Shown piece by piece: positions 41,741 through 49,556 of a DNA stretch of 64,000 nt (its first letter is position 1; every line of letters starts with the position of its first letter). The DNA lies in the NCBI RefSeq assembly GCF_029952445.1, contig NZ_JAQPPK010000003.1, positions 62,001-126,000 on the forward strand. Direction: 5' to 3'. A model generated the notes under the pieces. That model did not search any database and was not told where the DNA came from. It worked only from the letters and a program-made list of their open reading frames with translations. This DNA comes from Paenarthrobacter nitroguajacolicus (GTDB lineage: Bacteria > Actinomycetota > Actinomycetes > Actinomycetales > Micrococcaceae). The position numbers and the translations under genes are program-made.

Positions 41741-43069
41741 GTGAACGGACAGAGCAGTTCTACACTCAAGCCCATGCTGCATTTTGGTTGGTTTGTGGGG
41801 CACGGATTCGGTGTCCAGGGCTGGGGAACTCCGGGCTACAGCCTGGGCTACGACTGGAAGAAGCCCGCCCTGTACCAGGAGGCTGTCCGGGCCTTCGAGC
41901 AATCGGGTTTGGACCTGTTCATCATCGAGGACTCCCTGACTGTCCCGGACACCTACGGCGGCACGGCCGAGGTTTCCCTGGCGCACGCTTCCTTCGCACC
42001 CAAGCACGATCCTTTGGCCTTGGTGCCGTACTTGCTTTCAGCGACCGAGCACCTCGGGATCGTTCCTACCGTCAGCGCTTCCTTCTATCCGCCCTTCACC
42101 GCGGCCCGGCTCCTGGCCACGCTGCAGCACTTCTCCGAGGGGCAACTCGGCTGGAACGTGGTGACCTCGGGCAGCGACCTCGCGGCTCAGAACTACGGGC
42201 TGGACCAGCAGATTGAACACGACCTCCGTTATGAGAAAGCGGAAGAATTCGTCGACGTCGTCAGGCGGCTGTGGCGGAGCTGGGAACCTGACGCGGTCCT
42301 CGAGGACGTTTCGGCCGGGAAATTCGCCGATCACACCAAGGTGCATCCCATCAATCACGACGGCGACTTCTTCAAGGTCCGCGGACCGCTGAACACTGCG
42401 CCTTTGCCGGAAGAACCCGTGCTGGTCCAGGCCGGTGCTTCTCCGAGGGGCAAGGCTTTCGCGGGTGGGCACGCGGATGTGGCCATCGCGTTGGCGCGTG
42501 GCGTGGAGGGCATGAAGGCTTACCGGGATTCGATCCGCGCCGAGGCGGCCAAAGCCGGCAGGAATCCCGACGACGTCAAGGTACTTTTCGTCCTGAAGCC
42601 CACCGTGGTTGGTTCTTCTGCGGAGGCCGAGGAACTGCGGGCGCAGCGCCGTGAGCTCACCCAACGGGACATCGACAGCCAGCTCAACTCCATCTCCTAC
42701 CTCTCCGTGATCGACTTCAAGCAGTTCGACCTCGACGCCCCTCTCCCTGCATTGAGCACCAACAGCAACCAGGGCACGCTGGAGCATTTCGCCAAGGCGG
42801 CCCCTCCCGGGTCTACGCTCCGCGAAATCCTGCAGGCCCGAAGCGGCGGAGCGGGGGACTCGATCATTGGGACCGTTGGCGAAATTGCCGACTATTTGGA
42901 GGAGACCGGCTCCGCTGTGGGAGGCGACGGCTTCCTGTTTTCCGGTTTCGTGGATCCCGTGACCGTTCATGGCGTCCTGGACAAACTCACCCCCGAACTC
43001 AGGCGGCGCGGCCTGTTGAGGAAGAGCTACGGCAACGGCGGGTTCCGGCAGAACCTCTTGGATTTCTAG
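41741..43069 (+). CDS. LLM class flavin-dependent monooxygenase (NtaA/SnaA/DszA type)
   Basis: A 442-residue luciferase-like TIM-barrel monooxygenase that would use FMNH2 and O2. It opens HFGWFVGHGFGVQGWG and carries the NtaA/SnaA/DszA features IPTVSASFYPPFTAARLLATLQHFSEGQLGWNVVTS, then QAGASPRGKAFAGGHAD for the flavin phosphate. This clade oxidises sulfones, sulfonates, chelators and aryl thioethers. The GTG start was used; an ATG 33 bp downstream lacks a ribosome binding site. Its TAG overlaps the GTG of the lyase gene. First gene of a three-gene coupled operon, divergent from the SAM-IV-controlled met operon. Confidence 0.85.
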   Translation: MNGQSSSTLKPMLHFGWFVGHGFGVQGWGTPGYSLGYDWKKPALYQEAVRAFEQSGLDLFIIEDSLTVPDTYGGTAEVSLAHASFAPKHDPLALVPYLLSATEHLGIVPTVSASFYPPFTAARLLATLQHFSEGQLGWNVVTSGSDLAAQNYGLDQQIEHDLRYEKAEEFVDVVRRLWRSWEPDAVLEDVSAGKFADHTKVHPINHDGDFFKVRGPLNTAPLPEEPVLVQAGASPRGKAFAGGHADVAIALARGVEGMKAYRDSIRAEAAKAGRNPDDVKVLFVLKPTVVGSSAEAEELRAQRRELTQRDIDSQLNSISYLSVIDFKQFDLDAPLPALSTNSNQGTLEHFAKAAPPGSTLREILQARSGGAGDSIIGTVGEIADYLEETGSAVGGDGFLFSGFVDPVTVHGVLDKLTPELRRRGLLRKSYGNGGFRQNLLDF

Positions 43070-44625
43070 TGGGAACTTTCAGCATCGGGACCGGGCCTGT
43101 TTCCGCATTGGCGCTCGCTCGGGCAGCGGCAGATCCAACGTTTCACGTGGAAATCACCCATGATGCGTTGAGTTTGATGCATCGCGCGCGGGAGGTCGTG
43201 GAACAAGCGGCCGCCTCCGGGCAGCGGGTGTACGGACTTAACACGCTGCTCGGATCGGGCCGGGACACCGTTGTGGAGGAGAAGTCCATCCTGGCCTACC
43301 AGGTTCAGGTGGTCAGGTATCACAACAGCGGCGTCGGACCGTACCTGGACCGGGCTGCTGCCCGCTCCGTGATCCTCGCCAGGCTCATCGGGTTCACCCG
43401 CGGCGGCTCCGGCGTGCGACCCGGGACAGCAAGTTTCTATGCCGAACTGCTCAACCGGGGCGTCTTTCCCGCCATCCCGAGCGAAGGCTCGGTGGGCTCC
43501 TCGGACCTGACGCAACTTGCCGCCGTCGCCGCCGTTGCGCTGGGCGAGGGCGAAGCGTTCGACGCCTCGGGCATGCTGGTGCCCGGCGCAAAAGCGCTCG
43601 CGGACGCCGGACTGCAACCGCTCCAGCCCGCGGCCGGGGAAGCGCTGGCTTTGGTGAGCGCCAACGCCTACTCCGTGGGCGCCGGAACACTCGCCCTGGT
43701 TCGCCTCCAGCAGCTGGCGAGGCTGGCCGACGTCGCGCTTTCACTCTCTCTGGAGACGATCGCAAGGTACGACGGCGGCGGGAACCTCAGCCCGTTTTCG
43801 CCAATTATCCAGGCAGCCAAGGAGGTGGACGGGCAGCGGGACTCGGCCGCCGCCGTGCGCAGGCTTTTGGGTGGTGGGTGGCTTGAGGAGGTCCGGCCGG
43901 AAGTATCGGTTCAGGACGCGTTGTCCTTCCGGGCGGCCCCACAGAACCATGGGGCCTTCCGTTCCTTGGTGTCGCAGCTGGGTTTGGCCCTGGAAGTGGA
44001 ACTGAACGGCAGAGGGGACAACCCGCTGGTTGATGTGGAGTCGGGCGCTATGGTGTCCGGCGGAAACTTCCAACCCATGCAGCTCGCGATGTCCTTTGAG
44101 GGCTTGCGTCTGGCCTTGGCGCATGTGGGCATCTCCAGTGAGCGGCGCATCGCCAAGTTGTATCCGCCGCAGCGGGCCATCCGGGCACGGCACCTGGCTG
44201 CTGCGTCCTTGGAGCCTGGTTCGGCGTCGGCTTTGATCCAGGAAGAGCTGCCCGGACTGCTTTGGTACTCCGCGGCAGGACTGTTGGCCGAGCTCAAGTT
44301 CCTGGCCGCTCCCGCGACCCTGGGCGCGCCCACCCTCTCCGCCGACGTCGAGGACCATTCCACCCTTGCACCGCTGGCTTTGCAGCAGTTGGAGAAATCC
44401 ATCGATGCCGCGGAGAAACTCCTGGCCATCGAGGCCCTGACGGCCTCCTATCTCTTGCTGGAGGCCGAAGCCGCGCAGCCGCTCGGCAATGGGACAGGCT
44501 TGGTAGTGGGCCGGCTTGCCGATGTCCTGGCGGACCGGCCTTCGGCGGCGGACCTCGTGGAGCGGGCGCGGACAGTGCTTTGGGAAGTCGTGCAACAACT
44601 GTTTCCTGAGGAGGCGTCATCATGA
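43069..44625 (+). CDS. HAL/PAL-family lyase with degenerate MIO motif
   Basis: A 518-residue protein of the aromatic amino acid ammonia-lyase family. Tyr of VYGLNTLLGSG (about residue 54) matches the HAL catalytic Tyr. The MIO site, GSVGASGDL in HAL, reads GSVGSSDLTQLA, so the cyclising A-S-G triad has become S-S-D with one residue deleted. Other HAL landmarks are also changed: LINGTQ is LVSANA, and QDPYSLR is QDALSFR, but R-x-x-PQ-x-x-G and GDNPLVD are kept. MIO-independent chemistry is therefore likely, such as elimination or hydration on another substrate; bacterial ergothionase, which I recall as a related lyase, is one precedent. Both ends overlap neighbours (TAGTG; ATGA). Confidence 0.83.
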   Translation: MGTFSIGTGPVSALALARAAADPTFHVEITHDALSLMHRAREVVEQAAASGQRVYGLNTLLGSGRDTVVEEKSILAYQVQVVRYHNSGVGPYLDRAAARSVILARLIGFTRGGSGVRPGTASFYAELLNRGVFPAIPSEGSVGSSDLTQLAAVAAVALGEGEAFDASGMLVPGAKALADAGLQPLQPAAGEALALVSANAYSVGAGTLALVRLQQLARLADVALSLSLETIARYDGGGNLSPFSPIIQAAKEVDGQRDSAAAVRRLLGGGWLEEVRPEVSVQDALSFRAAPQNHGAFRSLVSQLGLALEVELNGRGDNPLVDVESGAMVSGGNFQPMQLAMSFEGLRLALAHVGISSERRIAKLYPPQRAIRARHLAAASLEPGSASALIQEELPGLLWYSAAGLLAELKFLAAPATLGAPTLSADVEDHSTLAPLALQQLEKSIDAAEKLLAIEALTASYLLLEAEAAQPLGNGTGLVVGRLADVLADRPSAADLVERARTVLWEVVQQLFPEEASS

Positions 44626-45674
44626 GCACGGCCACCCGCAAGCATGGAGTGCACGCAAAGCCCGCAGGTCTGGACGGACTCGACGCCTCGGTTCTGGAAA
44701 AGGTGGGCAACACGCCGCTGCTGAAGTTGGAGTCCTTCAGCCGTGGTCTTGGCAGCGCCATCCACGTCAAACTGGAGTCCGAGAACCCGGGTGGTTCCAT
44801 CAAGGACCGCACTGCGCTGAGCATGGTCCGCGCAGCTGAGCGTTCGGGGGAGCTGCAGCCTGGTGCCACGATTGTGGAGAGCACGTCCGGCAACACAGGG
44901 ATCGGGTTGGCGCTGATCGGGCACCTCACAGGCCACCCGGTAGTGGTGGTCACCGGCGACACCATCTCGCAGGAGAAACTCGCGGCGCTCCACAACTACG
45001 GCGCACGGGTGATCCTGACGGATTGGAATGCGCCGTCGGAGTCCCCGGAGAATGCCCGGGCCGTGGCTGCACGCATCACCGCCGAAACTCCCGGCGCTTG
45101 GCGGCCCATGCAGTTCGACAACCCGGCAAATCCCTTGGCGCATTACGAGACGACCGGGCCGGAGATCTGGGAACAGACAGGTGGCCTCGTGACGCATTTT
45201 GTTGCCGGCATCGGAACCGGCGGGACCATCAGTGGCAACGGGCGGTACCTGAAGGAACAGGTGGCAGCTTCGCGGCCGGGCGGGCACCTGGAAGTAGTGG
45301 GCGCCGACCCCTATGGCTCTGCCTACAGCGGCGGCCATCCCGGCGAGATCCTGGTGGACGGAGTGGGCAACTCCTGGCCCCAGGCAGAATGGCCGAAGAT
45401 CTTCGACCGCTCCGTGGTGGACCGTTTCCTGCGGATCCCCAACGACGAGGTTTACTCCACAGTCCACCGATTACTGGACGATGAGGGGCTTGCTTTGGGG
45501 CCTTCTTCGGGACTGGCTGTGGCTGCTGCGGTGCGGGTAGCCCGAGCCGCGCCCCACGGTTCGGTTGTGGTCGCCATAGCGCCCGACGCCGGCACGAACT
45601 ACCTGAGCAAAGCCTTCAACCCGGTGTGGCTGGCAGAAAACGGCATACGCCTCTCCGCTGACGCCCCCGACTGA
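44622..45674 (+). CDS. Cysteine synthase / cystathionine beta-synthase-like PLP enzyme
   Basis: A 350-residue fold-type II PLP enzyme. The PLP lysine is in ENPGGSIKDRTA (about residue 50), the substrate loop is STSGNTGIGLAL (about 87) and the phosphate cup is GIGTGGTISG (about 203). It lacks the C-terminal Bateman domain of full cystathionine beta-synthases, and the N-terminal extension of about 20 residues is His/Lys-rich. It should add sulfide (or another thiol) to an activated amino acid. Co-translated with the HAL-like lyase, it may capture sulfide freed by the monooxygenase-lyase pathway; that is inference. Confidence 0.87.
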   Translation: MSTATRKHGVHAKPAGLDGLDASVLEKVGNTPLLKLESFSRGLGSAIHVKLESENPGGSIKDRTALSMVRAAERSGELQPGATIVESTSGNTGIGLALIGHLTGHPVVVVTGDTISQEKLAALHNYGARVILTDWNAPSESPENARAVAARITAETPGAWRPMQFDNPANPLAHYETTGPEIWEQTGGLVTHFVAGIGTGGTISGNGRYLKEQVAASRPGGHLEVVGADPYGSAYSGGHPGEILVDGVGNSWPQAEWPKIFDRSVVDRFLRIPNDEVYSTVHRLLDDEGLALGPSSGLAVAAAVRVARAAPHGSVVVAIAPDAGTNYLSKAFNPVWLAENGIRLSADAPD

Positions 45675-45688
45675 CCCTCTCTCACGTA

Positions 45689-45816
45689 ACCTCCCCTTGG
45701 GGCGGACGCTCGCTCACGTATCCTCCCTTTGGGGCGGACGCTCGCTCACGTATCCTCCCTTTGGGGCGGACGCTCGCTCACATATCCTCCCTTTGGGGCG
45801 GACGCTCGCTCACATC
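45689..45816. repeat. Tandem repeat: four copies of a 32-bp unit
   Basis: Units at 45689-45720, 45721-45752, 45753-45784 and 45785-45816; consensus TCCTCCCTTTGGGGCGGACG plus CTCGCTCACGTA. Units 2 and 3 are nearly identical, the first differs at the left end. It lies between the stop of the cysteine-synthase-like gene and 22 bp upstream of the AhpD-like start, so it would occupy that gene's promoter. No CRISPR spacers: the units are directly abutted. Confidence 0.9.
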
Positions 45817-45838
45817 CCGTGTGCGTTAAGCTCCAACC

Positions 45839-46321
45839 ATGCCTGAACAGGAAACAAAACCCCGGTTGGCCGGTTATCTCGATAAGCAGCAACCCGATCT
45901 ATATGCGACGCTCAGTCACTATTCGCAGCAACTCGTTGACGAAGCTGACCGGGTAGGTATTCCGCGCCAAACACTCGAACTCATCAATTACCTGTGCTCA
46001 CAAATCAACGGCTGCGCGTTTTGCTTGGATCTGCACCATCGCCGGGCTTTGAAGTATGGGGAAACTGAGCAGCGGTTGTCCTTGGTGGCTGTGTACAAGG
46101 AAGTGCAACTCTTCGAGCCCGCCGAAGTCGTGGCAATGGAGATCGCCGAGCAGATAACCAGGATGAGCAGCTCCCGTCCCAGTCCGGAACTCTTTGCCCA
46201 GGCACGTCAGCACTACAGTGACGAGCAGATCAGTGTCCTCTGCATGGCGGCGATCGGAATCAACGCGTTCAACCGGCTCTCCATTCTGAGCGAGCACCCC
46301 GTCAGGGCCGGCAAGAAGTAG
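45839..46321 (+). CDS. AhpD-like alkylhydroperoxidase (carboxymuconolactone decarboxylase family)
   Basis: A 160-residue redox protein with the AhpD active site CAFCLDLHHRRALKYGE (C-x-x-C, His three residues on, about residue 59-65), preceded by the helix LELINYLCSQINGC. These proteins reduce peroxides using a thioredoxin-like or dihydrolipoamide partner. A 32-bp tandem repeat immediately upstream may carry its promoter. Downstream lies a duplicated repeat block. Confidence 0.86.
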   Translation: MPEQETKPRLAGYLDKQQPDLYATLSHYSQQLVDEADRVGIPRQTLELINYLCSQINGCAFCLDLHHRRALKYGETEQRLSLVAVYKEVQLFEPAEVVAMEIAEQITRMSSSRPSPELFAQARQHYSDEQISVLCMAAIGINAFNRLSILSEHPVRAGKK

Positions 46322-46340
46322 GCCCAGAGCCACCAGCGCG

Positions 46341-46538
46341 CGTGCCGCCACCACCCACTTTGGCCGGAGACTTCATCTCCCATGCCGTGGAATCGGCGTG
46401 GCTGGGTCATTGGGTGGTCAAAGCGGGTGGTGGCGGTACGGGGAGCGTCCTGGCCTCTTTTGAAACAAGATCAGCCCTTGAGCAACCGCAACAGGTTGTC
46501 CAAGGGCTGATCTGTATCCAAACATGGGCAGGAAGCCA
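46341..46538. repeat. 198-bp repeat, copy A
   Basis: Starts CGTGCCGCCACCACCCACTT and ends GGAAGCC. It contains two foldbacks: CCGCCACCACCC...GGGTGGTGGCGG with an 18-nt near-perfect pairing (46345-46362 with 46419-46436), and GATCAGCCCTTG (46469-46480) with CAAGGGCTGATC (46501-46512), whose inner arms are CAACC/GGTTG. A near-identical copy B follows at 46607-46804. No credible gene lies in 46322-46808. Confidence 0.85.
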
Positions 46539-46606
46539 TGGAGGTGAGCCCGTGCAGCGAGGAGGGGCCGCCGTCGTGCTTTCCTCGTGACGGTCGAGGC
46601 TAAAGC

Positions 46607-46804
46607 GTGCCGCCACCACCCACTTTGGCCGGAGACTTCATCTGACATGCCGTGGAATCGGCGTGGGCTGGGTCATTGGGTGGTCAAAGCGGGTGGTGGC
46701 GGTACGGGGAGCGTCCTGACCTCTCTTGAAACAAGATCAGCCCTGGGCAACCGGAACAGGTTGTCCAAGGGCTGATCTGTATCCAAACTGGGTCAGGAAG
46801 CCAG
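46607..46804. repeat. 198-bp repeat, copy B
   Basis: Same element as copy A, about 90% identical over its length, 266 bp downstream. Its GATCAGCCC...GGGCTGATC hairpin lies just after the stop of the leftward amino-acid permease (which ends at 46809) and could end that transcript. Between A and B lie 68 bp of unrelated sequence. Confidence 0.83.
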
Positions 46805-46808
46805 GGTG

Positions 46809-48263
46809 CTAGGCATCCAGGGCTTTCTTGAGGGAGCGCCGCCGGCCGTACTTGAAGTAGAAGAACGCATAGCAGGCGCCCACAAAGGGAACCCCGAACA
46901 GGAGAGCCGCCACTTGGTTGGGGTCGAAGGCAATGCCGATCAACGACACCACGCACAGTGCGAACGCAAGGATCGGCACCAGCGGGAAGAGCGGCGCTTT
47001 GTAGGGCAGGGTGTTGACGTCACCGCCGTTCCTTACGAACGTGCGCCGGTAGATGAAGTGGGAAGCCACGATGGACATCCACACCCCAACCGTCGCGAAT
47101 CCGGCCACCGAGACCAGCACCAGGTAAACGGTAGCCGGGGCCACAACGCTGCTGATGAGTGAGGCCAGTCCGCCAAGCATGCTCACGCAGAGGGCAACCA
47201 TCGGGATGCCGCGCTTGGTGAGTTTCTTGAAGACCTGCGGGGCGTGGCCTTCGTCAGCCAGCGAGAACAGCATGCGGGCACAAGAGAACAACCCGCAGTT
47301 TCCTGCCGAGAGCAACGCGGTGATGATCACGAAGTTCATGATGTCCGCCGCGTACGGAATGCCGAGCATGGAGAAGACGGTGACGAACGGGCTCTCATCC
47401 ACGCTGACTTTTTCATACGGGATGGTGGCAGCGATGACGGTAATGGCACCCACGAAGAAGATCATGAGGCGGATGACCGTGGTGCGCATGGCCTTGGGGA
47501 TGTTGGCGCCGGGGTTTGCGGTCTCGCCCGCTGCGACGCCGATCAGTTCGGAACCGGAGAACGCGTAGAAGACCGCCAGGCAGGTGACGAAGACGCCGGT
47601 GAAGCCGTTCGGGAAGAGTCCGTCGGGGGTGCTGAAGTTCGAGCCGAATGACGGGTAGTCGCCCGAGGCAAGGGGGTGGAAGCCGGCAAGCGCGGCTCCA
47701 CCCAGGATGATGAGGCCGACGACGGCGGCGACCTTGATGAGCGCGAACCAGAACTCGGATTCGCCAAAGACGCGCGATGAAATGGCATTCAAGGTGAACA
47801 GGACCGTGGCGAAAATGAAGCACCAGATCCAGACATCGACACCCGGGAACCAGCGCTGCATGAGCAGGCCCGCTGCGGTGAATTCAGAGCCCAGCGCAAC
47901 AGCCCAGCAGAGCCAGTAAAGCCACGCGGTGGCAAAGCCTGTGGCCGGCCCAATGGTCCGGGCGGCGTAAATGTGGAATGCGCCTGACACGGGGAACGCA
48001 ACAGCGAGTTCCCCGAGGCAGGCCATCACGAGATAGACCACGACAGCGCCGATAAGGAAGGCAAGTACCGCGCCCAAGGGGCCCGCGGTGGCGATGGTGT
48101 ATCCGGAACTGACGAACAGGCCGGAACCAATGACACCACCCATCGCGATCATGACCAGGTGCCGGGCCTCCATGGACCGGCGGAGTCCTGATGGTGAAGC
48201 GGCAGTACCGGACTGCGCTTCGGTTGCCGATGCTTCGGCTTTTGTGGGGGAGCTGAGTCCCAT
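46809..48263 (-). CDS. APC family amino acid permease
   Basis: A 484-residue inner-membrane amino acid importer with about 12 hydrophobic segments. The start SMEARHLVMIAMGGVIGSGLFVSSGYTIATAGPLGAVLAFLIG is the family's first membrane block with the substrate-binding GGVIGSGLF loop, and the region ELIGVAAGETANPGANIPKAMRTTVIRLMIFF matches the LysP/AroP/GabP group (E-x-x-x-x-A-x-E-x-x-N-P). The cytosolic N terminus is 30 residues, Ala/Ser/Thr-rich. The substrate is uncertain. It is preceded by 264 bp of non-coding DNA containing a palindrome. Confidence 0.87.
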   Translation of the reverse strand: MGLSSPTKAEASATEAQSGTAASPSGLRRSMEARHLVMIAMGGVIGSGLFVSSGYTIATAGPLGAVLAFLIGAVVVYLVMACLGELAVAFPVSGAFHIYAARTIGPATGFATAWLYWLCWAVALGSEFTAAGLLMQRWFPGVDVWIWCFIFATVLFTLNAISSRVFGESEFWFALIKVAAVVGLIILGGAALAGFHPLASGDYPSFGSNFSTPDGLFPNGFTGVFVTCLAVFYAFSGSELIGVAAGETANPGANIPKAMRTTVIRLMIFFVGAITVIAATIPYEKVSVDESPFVTVFSMLGIPYAADIMNFVIITALLSAGNCGLFSCARMLFSLADEGHAPQVFKKLTKRGIPMVALCVSMLGGLASLISSVVAPATVYLVLVSVAGFATVGVWMSIVASHFIYRRTFVRNGGDVNTLPYKAPLFPLVPILAFALCVVSLIGIAFDPNQVAALLFGVPFVGACYAFFYFKYGRRRSLKKALDA

Positions 48264-48307
48264 GTTCCCTCCGGGAAGTTAGCCAGCAAAGTCTGAAGTA
48301 GTACCAA

Positions 48308-48322
48308 TTGGACGTGATCCAA
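48308..48322. promoter_or_regulatory. Palindrome upstream of the permease
   Basis: TTGGACGTGATCCAA has 5-bp arms (TTGGA/TCCAA) and lies 45 bp upstream of the permease ATG, where a regulator could act. No regulator gene is nearby. Otherwise 48264-48527 shows no gene except a 5-codon frame at 48380-48397 behind a strong ribosome binding site. Confidence 0.35.
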
Positions 48323-48527
48323 CTAACACGAGAACAAGATTCATCACATGACGAATGACCATTTCAAGGAGGATAAGAAATGCGATCGAACGCCTAAAAA
48401 GCTCTTGCCCTAGGCCAAGACTTCCTAATCAATGAGTCATGCGAGCAATTACTCTACTTGTGACCTGCTAGGTTCCAAGCGGAGCATCCTTGGCAGATGC
48501 CACATTGTCCAAGTCCTTGGCAGAGCC

Positions 48528-49469
48528 CTATTCGATACCCGCGAACAATTCGTTCAGCTCCGCGGTGAGCTGCTTCCGGATGGCCGGGGTCCCTACTTCC
48601 TTGCCATTGATGTGGTTCACCGGCGCGATCAAACGGATGCTTGAGATGAGCCACACTGCGTCGGCGTCGAACAAGTCCTGCGGCTCCAGCGGCCCATAGC
48701 CCAGCTCCCAGCCGGCCGCCTTGGCAGCGGCAAACAACGCACCTTGCGAGGTGCCCGGGAGGATGCCGCTGTCCAGTTGCGGCGTGATGAGGCGACGAAC
48801 CGTCTTGACCGTACCGTCGCCGTCGTCCACTGTCTCCAGGTGTGCCAGCAGCACTGTGGACGTCGGTCCTTCCAGGACGCGCCCATCGGTCGAGGTGAAG
48901 ATCGCATCATCGGCACCTTGCTTGTGCGCGTAGCGCAGAGCGGCCATGTTGACTGCATATGACAGTGTCTTGGCGCCCAGAAGCAGCCATGGCGCGCGCT
49001 CGCCGGCTTCGGTGTCGAAACCGCGGTCCAGAAGCACGACGTCGATGCCCGTCTCGCGCTGACGGCGACTGCCCGCGGGCGAGGGCGAAGCCTGTACCCA
49101 ACAGGTGGGGCTCGCCGCGCCTTCGACGCCGCGGGTGACGATCAACTTGACCACCACCTCGTCTTCCTCCGGCGTAGGCGCAGGGTGGACATCGCGGAAC
49201 TCCGTGATGGCAGTGTCGATGGCCCTCCGCCAAGAGTCCTGCCCTGGCAGTGTCAGGTCCAGCGCGGCCGCGGAACCGGCCAGTCGGTTCAGGTGTGCCT
49301 GGACTTTGCGCGGGCGCCCCTGCACCGCCAGGAGTGATTCGAAGACGCCATCGCCACGTGTAGCTCCCAGGTCTGTAGCCATGAGCTGGGGTTGGCTGGA
49401 ATCGGCGATTCGGCCGTTTTCGAATGCGGGGTCCAGGAAAACGAGGACCGTGGGAGCTGCAGAAGTCAT
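48528..49469 (-). CDS. pabC: Aminotransferase class IV, aminodeoxychorismate lyase type
   Basis: A 313-residue fold-type IV PLP enzyme. The expected lysine is in LLLGAKTLSYAVNMAALRYAHKQGADDAIF (about residue 166), followed by EGPTSTVLL (about 205) and the late phosphate contact ILPGTSQGALF. In this clade it converts 4-amino-4-deoxychorismate to p-aminobenzoate and pyruvate for folate synthesis; a branched-chain aminotransferase is the alternative. The kinase-PabB fusion gene lies about 1.6 kb away, on the same strand, with cls between on the other strand. It is divergent from cls. Confidence 0.8.
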   Translation of the reverse strand: MTSAAPTVLVFLDPAFENGRIADSSQPQLMATDLGATRGDGVFESLLAVQGRPRKVQAHLNRLAGSAAALDLTLPGQDSWRRAIDTAITEFRDVHPAPTPEEDEVVVKLIVTRGVEGAASPTCWVQASPSPAGSRRQRETGIDVVLLDRGFDTEAGERAPWLLLGAKTLSYAVNMAALRYAHKQGADDAIFTSTDGRVLEGPTSTVLLAHLETVDDGDGTVKTVRRLITPQLDSGILPGTSQGALFAAAKAAGWELGYGPLEPQDLFDADAVWLISSIRLIAPVNHINGKEVGTPAIRKQLTAELNELFAGIE

Positions 49470-49556
49470 GGTCCAAGCTTAGTGCTGGGCCGCCGCTGGT
49501 GACTTTGCCGGATAGGCTGTGGTCACTGTTGTCCATGAACCGTGGGGGTTTGTCAC

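Noticed and set aside
45689..45816. Possible CRISPR array
   Set aside because: The four 32-bp units are directly abutted with no unique spacers, and no cas genes are in the window.
46341..46804. An insertion sequence
   Set aside because: The repeat is 198 bp without an open frame; no terminal inverted repeats of insertion-sequence type or target-site duplication could be confirmed.
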